Source: Methanomicrobiales archaeon | GTDB taxonomy: Archaea; Halobacteriota; Methanomicrobia; Methanomicrobiales; JACTUA01 | Length of the DNA: 64,000 nucleotides | NCBI GenBank assembly: GCA_030019205.1 | Contig: JASEFH010000007.1 | Span: 1-64,000 of the forward strand | Reading direction: 5' to 3' | Shown: positions 33,750 to 42,488 of the stretch, piece by piece | Layout of the letters: the number at the start of each line of letters is the position of its first letter | Numbering within the stretch: position 1 is the stretch's first letter | The notes under the pieces: model-generated | Told to the model about the DNA's origin: nothing | Seen by the model: the letters and a program-made list of their open reading frames with translations, nothing else | Databases searched by the model: none | Program-made: the position numbers and the translations under genes

Positions 33750-34952
33750 ATGGCTGCAGCCATAAAATCACCCCACAAAGGCGGGCATACCAACGGCGTG
33801 CCGCATATCAGCGACGAGCAGAAGGAGCTTCTGCACGATCTGGCCAGAGAATACGGCACGCCGATCTTCGTCATCGACCACGAGAAGATCCGCGAGAACT
33901 ACCGCGAGTTCAGAGAGCACCTGCCCAATGTCCAGGCCTACTACGCGGTGAAGGCCAACTCCAATCCCGGCATCGTCAAGACCCTCTTTGACATGGGCTG
34001 CAGTTTCGATGTGGCGTCCATGCCCGAGTTCATGATAGTCTACGATAACATCAAGAACATGCCCGCCCGGGAGCGCCAGGAGTGGATCTGGAACAGGATC
34101 ATCTACGCCAATACCATCAAGCCGATCGAGACCCTGAAGGTGCTGGACCAGTACAGGCCGCTCGTCACCTTCGACAACTGCGAAGAGCTCAGAAAAATCC
34201 AGCGCTATGCCCCCCATGCCGGGCTGGTGCTGCGGATCCGCGTCCCGAACACCGGCTCCATGGTGGAGCTCTCCTCCAAGTTCGGCGCCCATCCCGGGGA
34301 GGCGGTCGACCTGATCCTGGAGGCCTTCAATAGCGGTCTTGTCGTTGAAGGATTGAGCTTCCACGTCGGCAGCCAGTGTATCAATTTCGAGAACTACATC
34401 CAGGCCCTGCAGATCTCAAAGGGCATCCTGAAAGAAGCGGAGACCCGTGCTGGTCAGCGGATCAGGATCCTGGATATCGGCGGGGGGTTCCCGGTGAAGT
34501 ACAACCCGTCGGTGAAGTCGTTCCGCACGCTGGCGCGGAAACTGAATGCCGAGATGAAGCGCCTCTTCGCCCCCGATATGGAGTTCCTGGCAGAGCCCGG
34601 TCGGTTCATGGTGGCGAATGCATGCACACTCGTCGCCAAGGTGATCGGCAAGGCGGTCCGCGACGGGAAGCCCTGCTACTACATAAACGACGGGGTCTAC
34701 CACACCTACTCGGGGCAGATCTTCGACCACTGCCTCTATCCCGTCCGGGCCTTCAAGGATGGCGAAACCAGAATATCCGCCGTCTTCGGACCGACCTGCG
34801 ACGCCTTCGACACGATCACGCAGAGCGCCGAGCTCCCCGACCTGGAGATCAACGACCTGGTCTTTTCGGAGAACATCGGAGCCTACTCCCACGCCTCCTC
34901 GACCTGCTTCAACGGCTTCCCGCCGGCCAAAGTGGTGCACATCAACCAGTAG
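33750..34952 (+). CDS. Ornithine decarboxylase (fold-type III PLP enzyme)
   Basis: The 400-residue protein belongs to the alanine-racemase-fold ornithine/lysine/diaminopimelate decarboxylase family. The PLP lysine is K68 in AYYAVKANSNP. FHVGSQC and DIGGGFPVKY bind the phosphate, and EPGRFMVANACTLVAKV is conserved. C350 in FGPTCDAFD is the catalytic Cys of the partner subunit. YYINDGVYHTYSGQIFDH is typical of ornithine decarboxylases of the eukaryote-like group. The GPTCD form argues against diaminopimelate and carboxynorspermidine decarboxylases, though lysine as a substrate cannot be excluded. A ribosome binding site (GAAGGGAT) lies before ATG 33750. With the synthase just upstream it makes a two-step route from ornithine through putrescine to homospermidine. 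A hairpin at 34988-35022 follows. Confidence 0.88.
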   Translation: MAAAIKSPHKGGHTNGVPHISDEQKELLHDLAREYGTPIFVIDHEKIRENYREFREHLPNVQAYYAVKANSNPGIVKTLFDMGCSFDVASMPEFMIVYDNIKNMPARERQEWIWNRIIYANTIKPIETLKVLDQYRPLVTFDNCEELRKIQRYAPHAGLVLRIRVPNTGSMVELSSKFGAHPGEAVDLILEAFNSGLVVEGLSFHVGSQCINFENYIQALQISKGILKEAETRAGQRIRILDIGGGFPVKYNPSVKSFRTLARKLNAEMKRLFAPDMEFLAEPGRFMVANACTLVAKVIGKAVRDGKPCYYINDGVYHTYSGQIFDHCLYPVRAFKDGETRISAVFGPTCDAFDTITQSAELPDLEINDLVFSENIGAYSHASSTCFNGFPPAKVVHINQ

Positions 34953-34987
34953 TTACTACCCGATCGCTGAGACCCGCGCGCCGAAGA

Positions 34988-35022
34988 GCAGGGCGGTTCG
35001 AACCATCCTCTCTCCGCCCTGC
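34988..35022 (+). terminator. Hairpin after the polyamine operon
   Basis: A perfect 9-bp stem, GCAGGGCGG with CCGCCCTGC, encloses a 17-nt loop, 36 bp after the decarboxylase stop. It has no long T run, so it may be a 3' stabilising hairpin rather than a terminator. Confidence 0.4.
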
Positions 35023-35121
35023 CCCTATCGCCGCGGTCGAGCGGTGGTCCTGACGCCGGGGAAGGCAGGACGGATCTTCTCCAGAACCCAAGATTCTTTT
35101 AATCCTGCATCGGATACTCAT

Positions 35122-35919
35122 ATGGGAATGGGAGACCTTTTACAGATCGTCACATCCTCGGAGAAGCGCAAAGGGCTCCTCCTTCTTCTCCGGTCCGGTC
35201 CGAAAACTTGGGAGGAGATAAAGACCTCCCTTGCGGTCACTGCCACCGGTATGCTGCCCCAGATCAAAATCCTCGCAGAGAATCATCTGGTGCAACAGGA
35301 TGGGAAACGGTACCGGCTCACCGATCGGGGCGAGATCGTCGCCGCGCATCTGGAGCCCCTGATAAAAACCCTGAACGTCCTCGAAAGACTGGGTGCGTTC
35401 TGGAATGAGCACGATCACAGTGCCATCCCCCCTCGCCTGCTGGCGCGGATAGGAGAGCTCGGGGATATCAAGATCGTCGAGGGCAATCCCGAAGAGATCT
35501 ATGAACCCCACCGGGAGTTCCTGGACAACATCCTGCGATCGAGGAGACTTGTCGGGATCGCTCCGTTCGTCCATCCCATTTACCCGGAGTTCTTCCTGCG
35601 GCTGGCCGAGAGGGGCATGGAGATCTCCCTTCTGCTCACGGAAGGTGCGTATTCCAAGATCGAGAAAGACTACAGCGATAAACTGATGCGGGGACTGCAG
35701 TACGAGAATGCGCACCTCTATGTATTCCCCGATGATATCAGACTGGCATTTGTCGTGACCGACATCTTCTTCTCGGTATCGTTCTTCTTCAGGAACGGCG
35801 TCTTTGATCCCAAGCGGGACATCGTCAGCTTCGACCCATCCGCCCGCGCCTGGGGGGAGGAACTCTTCGAGCACTACAGGAGTCTCTCCCGGGAAGTAAC
35901 GAAAAAGATGCTGTCCTAA
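35122..35919 (+). CDS. Winged-helix transcriptional regulator, DUF1724 type
   Basis: The protein has 265 residues. The N-terminal winged helix (residues about 1-75) reads LLQIVTSSEKRKGLLLLLRSGPKTWEEIKTSLAVTATGMLPQIKILAENHLVQQDGKRYRLTDRGEIVAAHLEPL. The C-terminal DUF1724 domain (about 120-260) includes PHREFLDNILRSRRLVGIAPFVHPIYPEFFLRLAERGMEISLLLTEGAY and LAFVVTDIFFSVSFFFRNGVFDPKRDIVSFD. This pairing is widespread and often multicopy in Methanomicrobia and Methanosarcina, with unknown ligands. TTCTTTTAATCC at 35094-35105 is about 23 bp from ATG 35122, pointing to a leaderless transcript. A second ATG two codons on is possible. Confidence 0.85.
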   Translation: MGMGDLLQIVTSSEKRKGLLLLLRSGPKTWEEIKTSLAVTATGMLPQIKILAENHLVQQDGKRYRLTDRGEIVAAHLEPLIKTLNVLERLGAFWNEHDHSAIPPRLLARIGELGDIKIVEGNPEEIYEPHREFLDNILRSRRLVGIAPFVHPIYPEFFLRLAERGMEISLLLTEGAYSKIEKDYSDKLMRGLQYENAHLYVFPDDIRLAFVVTDIFFSVSFFFRNGVFDPKRDIVSFDPSARAWGEELFEHYRSLSREVTKKMLS

Positions 35920-36208
35920 CGGCGGGATCGCCTTGCCTGGAAATCCGGGTTCTCGATGCAGTGTGCCGGGAGCGGTTCGGGGGCAAACGGTGATCCTATC
36001 CTGAATATCTCCGGATCCATAAAATCGCGTTAAAATTTTCAATCTCGTTGTAATTCAACCACCGGATTGTATTAAATCCCGGCACACGATTAAATACTTT
36101 TAAAGGATGATATGGGGATCAGCCCCGATGGCTGGAGGTTGCTGTCTCCGCATCAGGGTGCGGTGGGGATGAGGGTCATCGGAAACCCGGAAGCGGGGAC
36201 GAGAGACG
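35920..36208. promoter_or_regulatory. AT-rich upstream region of the PAS kinase
   Basis: 36020-36110 is AT-rich with several TATA-like motifs (GTTAAAATTTT, GTATTAAAT, GATTAAATACTTTTAAAGG). The last one, near 36088-36106, would give a leader of about 80 nt before ATG 36209. Confidence 0.4.
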
Positions 36209-37427
36209 ATGAACCGCAACGGGAATAACCTGCATATACTCTGCTCTTTCATGGAGAGGGTAAAGGACGTCTTTATCGCCATCGATAGGCAGGGCTACAT
36301 CACCTACATCAGCCCCCAGGTCAGGCGATACGGCTACACCCCGGAGGAGATCGTGAACCGCCACATCGGGGAGTTCATTCTTGAGGAAGACCGTGAGAGG
36401 GTCCTGGCCGATTTCGAACGGACAATGCTCACCGCCGAAGAGTTCCCCACCCAGTTCCGGTTCCGCGACCGATCGGGGGCGGTCTGGTGGATTGAGGAAT
36501 ACAGTTCGGTCTGCACCGATGAGTCGGGTGCTGTCACCGGCATCAAGGGCGTACTGCGCGATATCACCGATCGCAAAATAGCGGAGGAGGAGCTGCAGCA
36601 GATCCGGGTCTACCTGGAAAACCTTGTCCAGGAGCGAACCGCCGGCCTCGTTGCCGCGAACGAGAGGCTTTCGAGGGAGATCGTCGAGCGGAAGGAGCAG
36701 GAGAGAAGGCTGGAAGAGATCGCTGCTGCGCTGCGCCAGAGCAACCAGGAGCTGGAGCGGTTTGCCTACGTGGCCTCCCACGACCTGCAGGAGCCGATCC
36801 GGGCCATTACCAGCTATGCTCAGCTCATCGCACGGCGGTACCAGGGGAGGCTCGATCCGGACGCCGACGAGTTCCTGCAGTTCATCGTCGACGGCGGGAT
36901 GCGGATGCAGGCGCTGGTGAACGACCTCCTGGAGTACTCGCGGGTGTCCACGCAGGGAAAACCCCTCGAACCCACGGAGAGCGAGAGTGCCCTGCGGCAC
37001 GCGCTTGACAACCTGAACCAGACCATCGAGGATCAGGGGGCCTGCATCACGCACGATCCGCTCCCGAGGGTGATGGCAGACAACTCCCAGCTGGTGCGTC
37101 TCTTCCAGAACCTGATCGACAATGCCATCAAGTTCCGGAGGGAGGACGAACGGCCGGAGATCCACATCTCCGTGCGACCCTCCGGGGGCGATGGTTCAGT
37201 TTTCCGTGCGGGACAACGGCATCGGGATCGATCCCGGATACAGGGATAAGATCTTTGTCATGTTCCAGCGGCTGCACACCATGGAGCAGTACCCCGGCAC
37301 CGGCATCGGGCTCGCCATCTGCAAGCGGATCGTGGAGCGGCACGGCGGACGGATCTGGGTGGAATCGGAGCCGGGGAAGGGATCGGTCTTCCACCTCACC
37401 CTGCCCGCAGTGACGCACCAGCGCTGA
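36209..37427 (+). pseudogene. PAS sensor histidine kinase with one frameshift
   Basis: The reading frame from 36209 gives a PAS domain (about 15-125, AIDRQGYITYISPQVRRYGYTPEEIV), a coiled coil (125-180), HisKA with H191 in YVASHDLQEPIR, and the N-box [14 protein letters not shown] near residue 300. It then runs out of frame after [10 protein letters not shown] and stops at 37249. In the frame one base over, from about 37190, [43 protein letters not shown] and [16 protein letters not shown] complete the ATPase domain to a stop at 37427. The break lies at CCGGGGGCG. All catalytic boxes are otherwise intact, so one base corrects the gene to about 405 residues. It precedes the KaiC gene on the same strand by about 110 bp and may belong to the same signalling locus. 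Confidence 0.8.
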
Positions 37428-37535
37428 AAGGGAGTATGGCAGGGAAACGGCGTTCCGTGCTCCCATGCTGCAGTCCTGCGGGTGTGGGTACTTTTATGCC
37501 ATCCGGGCGACCATGCATGAATATCGCTGATAACC

Positions 37536-39203
37536 ATGCTCCAGAGAAGAAAGATCGGTCAGTCCCTGCATGCAGAGCTGCAAAAAAGCCCGAGCGGGAT
37601 CCAGGGCCTGGACGAGATCACGGATGGAGGGCTCCCGAAAGGGCGGGTCTCCCTCGTCGTCGGGAAGGCCGGGTCCGGCAAGACCCTGCTCGGGATGGAA
37701 TTTCTGCTGCGCGGCGCTCTGGAGTACCATGAGCCGGGCGTCTTTATCTCCTTCGAGGAGACGGAGAGGGACCTCGTCCAGAATTTCGCGTCGCTCGGCT
37801 ACGATCTGACGGCGCTCATGGAGAAGAACCAGATTGCCATCGATCATATGGACGTGACCCGAAACGACATCATCGAGACCGGCGAGTTCGATCTGGAAGG
37901 CCTGTTCATCCGCCTCAACCACGCCATCGACAGCATCGGGGCAAAGCGCGTGGTGCTGGACACCATCGAGTCGCTCTTCTCCGGCCTCACCAATGCCGGC
38001 ATCCTGCGGGCGGAGCTCCGCCGCCTGTTCTTCTGGTTGAAAGAGAAGGGTGTCACCGCGATCGTCACCGGCGAGAGCGGCGAGGGGGCCCTGACCCGCC
38101 ACGGCCTCGAGGAGTACATCTCCGACTGCGTCATTGTGCTCGACCACCGCGTCGAGGATCAGATCTCCACGCGCCGCCTGCGGGTGGTGAAGTACCGGGG
38201 CTCGACTCACGGCACCAACGAATACCCGTTCCTGATCGACGAGGGCGGGATCTCGGTGCTGCCCATCACCTCCGTCGGGCTCGCCTACACGGTCACGAAG
38301 GATAGGGTATCGAGCGGCATCGAGCGCCTCGATACGATGCTCGAAGGACGGGGGTTCTACCGAGGGTCCACCATCCTGCTCGCAGGAACCCCCGGCACCG
38401 GCAAGACCAGTTTTGCGGCTGCCTTCGCCGACGCCGCCTGCCGGCGGGGGGAGCGGTGCCTGTTCTTCTCTTTCGAGGAGTCGCCCGACCAGATCATACG
38501 CAATGTGCAGTCCATCGGGATCGACCTGACGCCGCACCTGGAGAGCGGTCTCCTGCGGATCCACTCGTCCCGCCCGACGCTGTTCGGCCTGGAGATGCAC
38601 CTGGTGCTGATGCTCAAGGAGATCCGGGAGGTGCGGCCGCAGGCGGTGATCGTGGATCCGCTCTCCGACCTCATCGCTGTCGGTTCCACGAAGGACGTCA
38701 AGATGATGCTCGTACGCCTGGTCGACTACCTGAAGATGCAGCAGATCACCGCGTTCTTCACGCACCTGATCCACACCCGCGAAGCGCTGCAGCCGAGCGA
38801 TCTCGCCGTCTCCTCCATCATCGACACCCTGATCCATCTCCGGGACATCGAGTGCGGGGGGGAGCACAACCGCGGGATGTTCATCCTGAAGTCGCGGGGG
38901 ATGGCCCACTCGAACCAGATCCGGGAGTACCGGATCACGGACGGCGGCATCGTCATCGAGGATACCTGCCCCGGCGGCCCGGGCGGAACAGTCCTGGACC
39001 GCGCCCGCCACGAGCCGGTTGTGCGGAGGGAGAGGATCGGGACCCGGGAGCGGGAGTCGATGGGGACGCCAATCGCCCCCCGCGAGGCGGGCGTGCAACG
39101 GCAGATCCTGCCGGATCGGCGCATCGGCTCGACAGGGAAGACCGATGCCGGAGATGACAGAAACGCACATACGGGCGGAGATGTCATGGAGAAGGACCGA
39201 TGA
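37536..39203 (+). CDS. kaiC: KaiC-family ATPase with two RecA-like domains
   Basis: The protein has 555 residues. Domain CI (about 15-245) has Walker [10 protein letters not shown] (43-50), catalytic Glu pair SFEE (E74, E75) and Walker [12 protein letters not shown]. Domain CII (about 255-470) has Walker [10 protein letters not shown] (284-291), SFEE (E314, E315) and Walker [11 protein letters not shown]. The pair S426-S427 in [13 protein letters not shown] aligns with the S431/T432 autophosphorylation sites of cyanobacterial Kai[11 protein letters not shown] marks the end of CII. A polar, Arg-rich tail of about 85 residues follows, the position of the A-loop/tail. The stop overlaps the ATG of a kaiB gene (ATGA), and a second kaiB and a PAS kinase follow. 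It is likely a hexameric timing or signalling ATPase; rhythmic function is not shown. TACTTTTATGCC near 37488 may be the promoter. Confidence 0.9.
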   Translation: MLQRRKIGQSLHAELQKSPSGIQGLDEITDGGLPKGRVSLVVGKAGSGKTLLGMEFLLRGALEYHEPGVFISFEETERDLVQNFASLGYDLTALMEKNQIAIDHMDVTRNDIIETGEFDLEGLFIRLNHAIDSIGAKRVVLDTIESLFSGLTNAGILRAELRRLFFWLKEKGVTAIVTGESGEGALTRHGLEEYISDCVIVLDHRVEDQISTRRLRVVKYRGSTHGTNEYPFLIDEGGISVLPITSVGLAYTVTKDRVSSGIERLDTMLEGRGFYRGSTILLAGTPGTGKTSFAAAFADAACRRGERCLFFSFEESPDQIIRNVQSIGIDLTPHLESGLLRIHSSRPTLFGLEMHLVLMLKEIREVRPQAVIVDPLSDLIAVGSTKDVKMMLVRLVDYLKMQQITAFFTHLIHTREALQPSDLAVSSIIDTLIHLRDIECGGEHNRGMFILKSRGMAHSNQIREYRITDGGIVIEDTCPGGPGGTVLDRARHEPVVRRERIGTRERESMGTPIAPREAGVQRQILPDRRIGSTGKTDAGDDRNAHTGGDVMEKDR

Positions 39204-39514
39204 CAGATGCCATGAGCCGCGAGGCGGATGAGACGGGGGAAATCTGGGTCCTGCGGCTCTATGTCGCTGGCCAGACGCCGAAGTCGCTCGCTGCCTTTGC
39301 CAACCTGAAGAAGATCTGCGAGGAGCACCTCGCCGGGCGCTACCGCATCGAGGTGGTCGATCTGCTGGAGCACCCCCAGCTCGCCCGGGGCGACCAGATC
39401 CTGGCTGTTCCCACGCTGGTGCGCCAGCTCCCGCCGCCCCTGCGCAAGATCATCGGCGACCTCTCGAATACGGAGAAGGTTCTCGTGGGCCTGGACATCA
39501 AGCCGGCGCGGTGA
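39200..39514 (+). CDS. kaiB: KaiB-domain protein 1
   Basis: The 104-residue protein is a full KaiB domain: [74 protein letters not shown] in its order of motifs. It includes the hallmark [19 protein letters not shown] and the closing EKVLVGLDI. KaiB has a thioredoxin-like fold-switch form that binds KaiC. The start overlaps the KaiC stop by four bases, so the two are translationally coupled and made in a fixed order. The first 14 residues are extra and acidic. A second KaiB begins 18 bp after its stop. Confidence 0.9.
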   Translation: MTDAMSREADETGEIWVLRLYVAGQTPKSLAAFANLKKICEEHLAGRYRIEVVDLLEHPQLARGDQILAVPTLVRQLPPPLRKIIGDLSNTEKVLVGLDIKPAR

Positions 39515-39532
39515 GCACAGGAGCGTGCCAGC

Positions 39533-39889
39533 ATGGACAGGAGAGACGAACCAGATCCTGCGCAGCCATCGATCGCCGATGCCTTCGATCAGGCGGTGCA
39601 GAGCCGAACGGGCACGCGGTACATCCTGCGGCTCTACGTCACCGGCATGACCCCCCGCTCGCGTGCCGCCATCGAGAACATCAAGCGGATCTGCGAGGAG
39701 CACCTTGAGGGCTGCTACGACCTCGAGGTGATCGACATCTACCAGCAGCCCGAGCGGGCGCGGGAAGCCCAGGTGCTGGCGGCGCCCACACTGATCCGCC
39801 AGCTCCCCCTGCCGCTCCGCAGGCTGATCGGGGACATGTCGGATACGGAACGGGTCCTTCTCGGGCTGGACCTGCGGGTGAAGGAGTGA
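39533..39889 (+). CDS. kaiB: KaiB-domain protein 2
   Basis: This is a second KaiB of 118 residues with a longer N-terminal extension (about 27 residues, MDRRDEPDPAQPSIADAFDQ and on). The domain proper starts at TRYILRLYVTGMTPRSRAAIENIKRICEEHLEG, followed by LEVIDIYQQPERAREAQVLAAPTLIRQLPLPLRRLIGDMSDTERVLLGLDL. It is clearly diverged from the first copy (for example LPLPLRR versus [13 protein letters not shown] versus LLEHPQ), so the duplication is not recent and the two may have different partners or fold-switch behaviour. It sits between kaiB 1 and the PAS kinase in a tight plus-strand cluster. Confidence 0.9.
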   Translation: MDRRDEPDPAQPSIADAFDQAVQSRTGTRYILRLYVTGMTPRSRAAIENIKRICEEHLEGCYDLEVIDIYQQPERAREAQVLAAPTLIRQLPLPLRRLIGDMSDTERVLLGLDLRVKE

Positions 39890-39914
39890 CACTGCACAGA
39901 TTTCGGATGGGACG

Positions 39915-42125
39915 ATGGTGAAAGAGACCCCCTTTGACGCGCGGGAGAAGGAGCTCCTCTTCACGATCGAGAATCTCTCATCCCGCCTCCGCGAAGCCGA
40001 AGAACTCTTGGGTGCGATACGGCGCGGTGAGGTCGACGCGTTCGTCATCTCCACCGATACGGGAGCGAAGACCTACACGCTCGAGGGCGCCGATCGGGCT
40101 TACCGCCAGATCATCGAGCAGATGCGCGAAGGATCGGCGCTCCTCTCCGAAGACGGGACGATTTTCTACGGCAACGCCAGCCTCGCCGGCTTGCTCCAGA
40201 TCCCGCTGGAGCACCTGATCGGGCATTCCATCCGGTCGTTCATCTCGCCCGCGGATCGCGAACGGTTCGATGAGCTGCTGATGCAGGACGGCGGGAGCGA
40301 TGCCGAAATCCATCTCCAGGTGCGCGACGGGTGCCGGATTCCCGTATACATCTCCATCAACCGCCTGCAGGGTGACGAAACGACGGTCTTCTCCGCCGTC
40401 ATGCTGGATCTGACCGCGCAGAAGCGGGCGGAGGCGGCACTGCGGAAGGCCCGCGACGAACTCGAAGACCGCGTGAGAGCGCGGACCGCCGAACTGGCAC
40501 AGGCCAATGCCCGGCTCCAGGCGACGACCGGGGAACTGGCGACGGTGAATGAGGAGCTCAGGATCGCAAACGACGAGTTGCTGCAGATCAATGCCACATT
40601 AGACCGGCAGAACGCCAAGCTGAACGCCGCGCGGAAAGCGGCTGAAGAGGAGCGGCGGCGCTACTACGACCTCTTCGATGCCGCCCCGGAGGGTTACCTG
40701 GTGACGGACCGCAGCGGCACGATCCTGGAGGCGAACAACGCGGCGGCAGCACTCTTCTCGCTCCATAAGGAGAGCCTGGATGGCCGCAACCTCATCCAAT
40801 TCGTCGCAGAGGAGAGCAGAGAGGAGTTCAAGGCCCGGTTGGGCAGTGCTCTGATCGGAGAACGCCAGCAGGACTTCGAACTGGATCTCCGCCCGCTCCA
40901 GAGAGAGAGTGTCTGCGTATCCGCGAGCGTATCCCCGATATTCGGGGAGGAACTCGCCGTCCAATCCCTCCGCTGGATGCTGCGGGACATCACCGATCGC
41001 AAGCGGGCAGAAGAGTCGCTGCGGAGGAGCGAGGCGAAGTACCGCAGCCTCTTCGACGACGACATCACCGCGGACTTCATCTGCGACCTCGACGGGCGGA
41101 TCCTGGACTGCAACCCTGTATTTGCGAAGATGTTTGGATTTGGCTCTGTTGAGGAGGCTGCGTCTGCCAATATCCTGGAGACCTACATCTACCCCCGGGA
41201 GCGCGAGGAGATCCTGGGGCGCCTGCGGCGGGAAAAAAGGCTCGAGAATGTCGAACGGTTCCGTAAGCGGCACGACGGGACCCGCATCCATGTCGTCGAG
41301 AACATCGTCGGGATCTTCGATGAGGGCGGGAGCCTGGTCCAGACCAAGGGCTACATCATCGAGGACACCGAGCGCCTGCGGGCGGAAGAGGCCCTGAAGC
41401 AGTACGCGGTGCGCCTGAAGCGGTCCAACGAGGACCTGGAGCGGTTCGCCTACGTCTCCAGCCACGATCTGCAGGAGCCCCTGCGGACGATCGTGACCTT
41501 CACCCAGCTGCTGGAGCGGCGCTACCGCGACCGTCTGGATACCGACGCGAGCGAGTATATCGACTACATCGTGGACGCCGGCAAACGGATGCAGGCCCTG
41601 ATCACCGATCTGCTCAACTACTCCCGGGTGAGCAGCCAGGTGCACGCCCCGCTGCCCATCCGCCCCGAAGTGGTGCTCGCGCAGGCCCTGCTCGCCCTCG
41701 ACGGCATCCTGGAGGAGGCGGGGGCGACGGTCACGTACGATCCCCTTCCCATGGTGGAGGCGGACGCCCAGCAGCTGGTGCAGGTCTTCCAGAACCTGAT
41801 CAGCAACGCGGTGAAGTACCGCCGCGAGGACGAGCCGCCGAAGGTCCATGTCTCGGCGGAGCGCCGCAACGGCTACGTGCAGTTCTCCGTCGCCGACAAC
41901 GGGATCGGGATCGAGCCGCAGTACTTCGACCGCATCTTCGTCATCTTCCAGCGTCTCCACGGGCGGGAGAAGTACTCGGGGACGGGGATCGGGCTCGCCA
42001 TCGTGAAGCGGATCGTGGAGCGGCACGGCGGGCGGATCTGGGTCGAGTCCGAGCCGGGGAAGGGCTCCACCTTCCACTTCACCCTGCCGGCACCTCCAGA
42101 GTTCTCCTCGGGAGGGGAGGAATGA
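39915..42125 (+). CDS. PAS sensor histidine kinase of the KaiC/KaiB cluster
   Basis: The 736-residue kinase starts 25 bp after kaiB 2. An N-terminal helix and linker (LSSRLREAEELLGAIRRGEVDAFVIS) are followed by PAS 1 (about 60-170). A long coiled coil (about 165-245, with repeated ELATVNEELRIANDELLQINATL) leads to PAS 2 (about 248-362) and PAS 3 (about 370-485). HisKA follows with H517 in YVSSHDLQEPLR, then HATPase_c with N-box QNLISNAVKYRRED, G1 [12 protein letters not shown] and G2 [12 protein letters not shown]. It is soluble and has no receiver domain. In cyanobacteria the output kinase SasA carries a KaiB-like domain; this protein does not, so coupling to KaiC would have to be different. 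The gene order suggests it is the output or input kinase of the Kai module. Confidence 0.9.
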   Translation: MVKETPFDAREKELLFTIENLSSRLREAEELLGAIRRGEVDAFVISTDTGAKTYTLEGADRAYRQIIEQMREGSALLSEDGTIFYGNASLAGLLQIPLEHLIGHSIRSFISPADRERFDELLMQDGGSDAEIHLQVRDGCRIPVYISINRLQGDETTVFSAVMLDLTAQKRAEAALRKARDELEDRVRARTAELAQANARLQATTGELATVNEELRIANDELLQINATLDRQNAKLNAARKAAEEERRRYYDLFDAAPEGYLVTDRSGTILEANNAAAALFSLHKESLDGRNLIQFVAEESREEFKARLGSALIGERQQDFELDLRPLQRESVCVSASVSPIFGEELAVQSLRWMLRDITDRKRAEESLRRSEAKYRSLFDDDITADFICDLDGRILDCNPVFAKMFGFGSVEEAASANILETYIYPREREEILGRLRREKRLENVERFRKRHDGTRIHVVENIVGIFDEGGSLVQTKGYIIEDTERLRAEEALKQYAVRLKRSNEDLERFAYVSSHDLQEPLRTIVTFTQLLERRYRDRLDTDASEYIDYIVDAGKRMQALITDLLNYSRVSSQVHAPLPIRPEVVLAQALLALDGILEEAGATVTYDPLPMVEADAQQLVQVFQNLISNAVKYRREDEPPKVHVSAERRNGYVQFSVADNGIGIEPQYFDRIFVIFQRLHGREKYSGTGIGLAIVKRIVERHGGRIWVESEPGKGSTFHFTLPAPPEFSSGGEE

Positions 42126-42488
42126 GAAAAGATGCTTTATCTGCCGATAATTTCGGCGGCGATTCCGTCTAACCGCCCGCAGAAGACCAAAACCATCGGG
42201 AGGATCGGCGCGCCGGGAGAGCCTTTCAGCCTTCTGACATGCTCGCGGAGATGCGGCTCCTGAGCCCGAGCAGGGAGCCCTCCGCATCGCGTCCTGTTCC
42301 TGGCGCACTCTCGATGGGACCGCCGGCGATCCTGTTCTCTTCCCGTGCGCACAGCGGTCCAGCAGGCTTCGATGTCGCCAGCAGCTCGCGGTCATGCCGT
42401 ATCGGTCCCGGATGCGTCTTCGCGGGCTCGTGCCGGCATACGGAGACGGCAGAACCCTCATATCCCGTTCCTCCCCATGTACATATAC
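42126..42488. other. Intergenic, no gene seen
   Basis: About 360 bp after the kinase. Nothing recognisable; the imperfect palindrome CATGTACATATACATG at 42476-42491 overlaps the start of the next gene. Confidence 0.4.

Noticed and set aside
34991-35005. GGTTCGAACC, resembling a tRNA T-loop
   Set aside because: No cloverleaf can be built around it; the bases are part of the hairpin at 34988-35022.
37494-39170. A 558-codon minus-strand frame opposite kaiC
   Set aside because: It is a shadow of the KaiC coding sequence; it has no recognisable domain and starts inside another gene.
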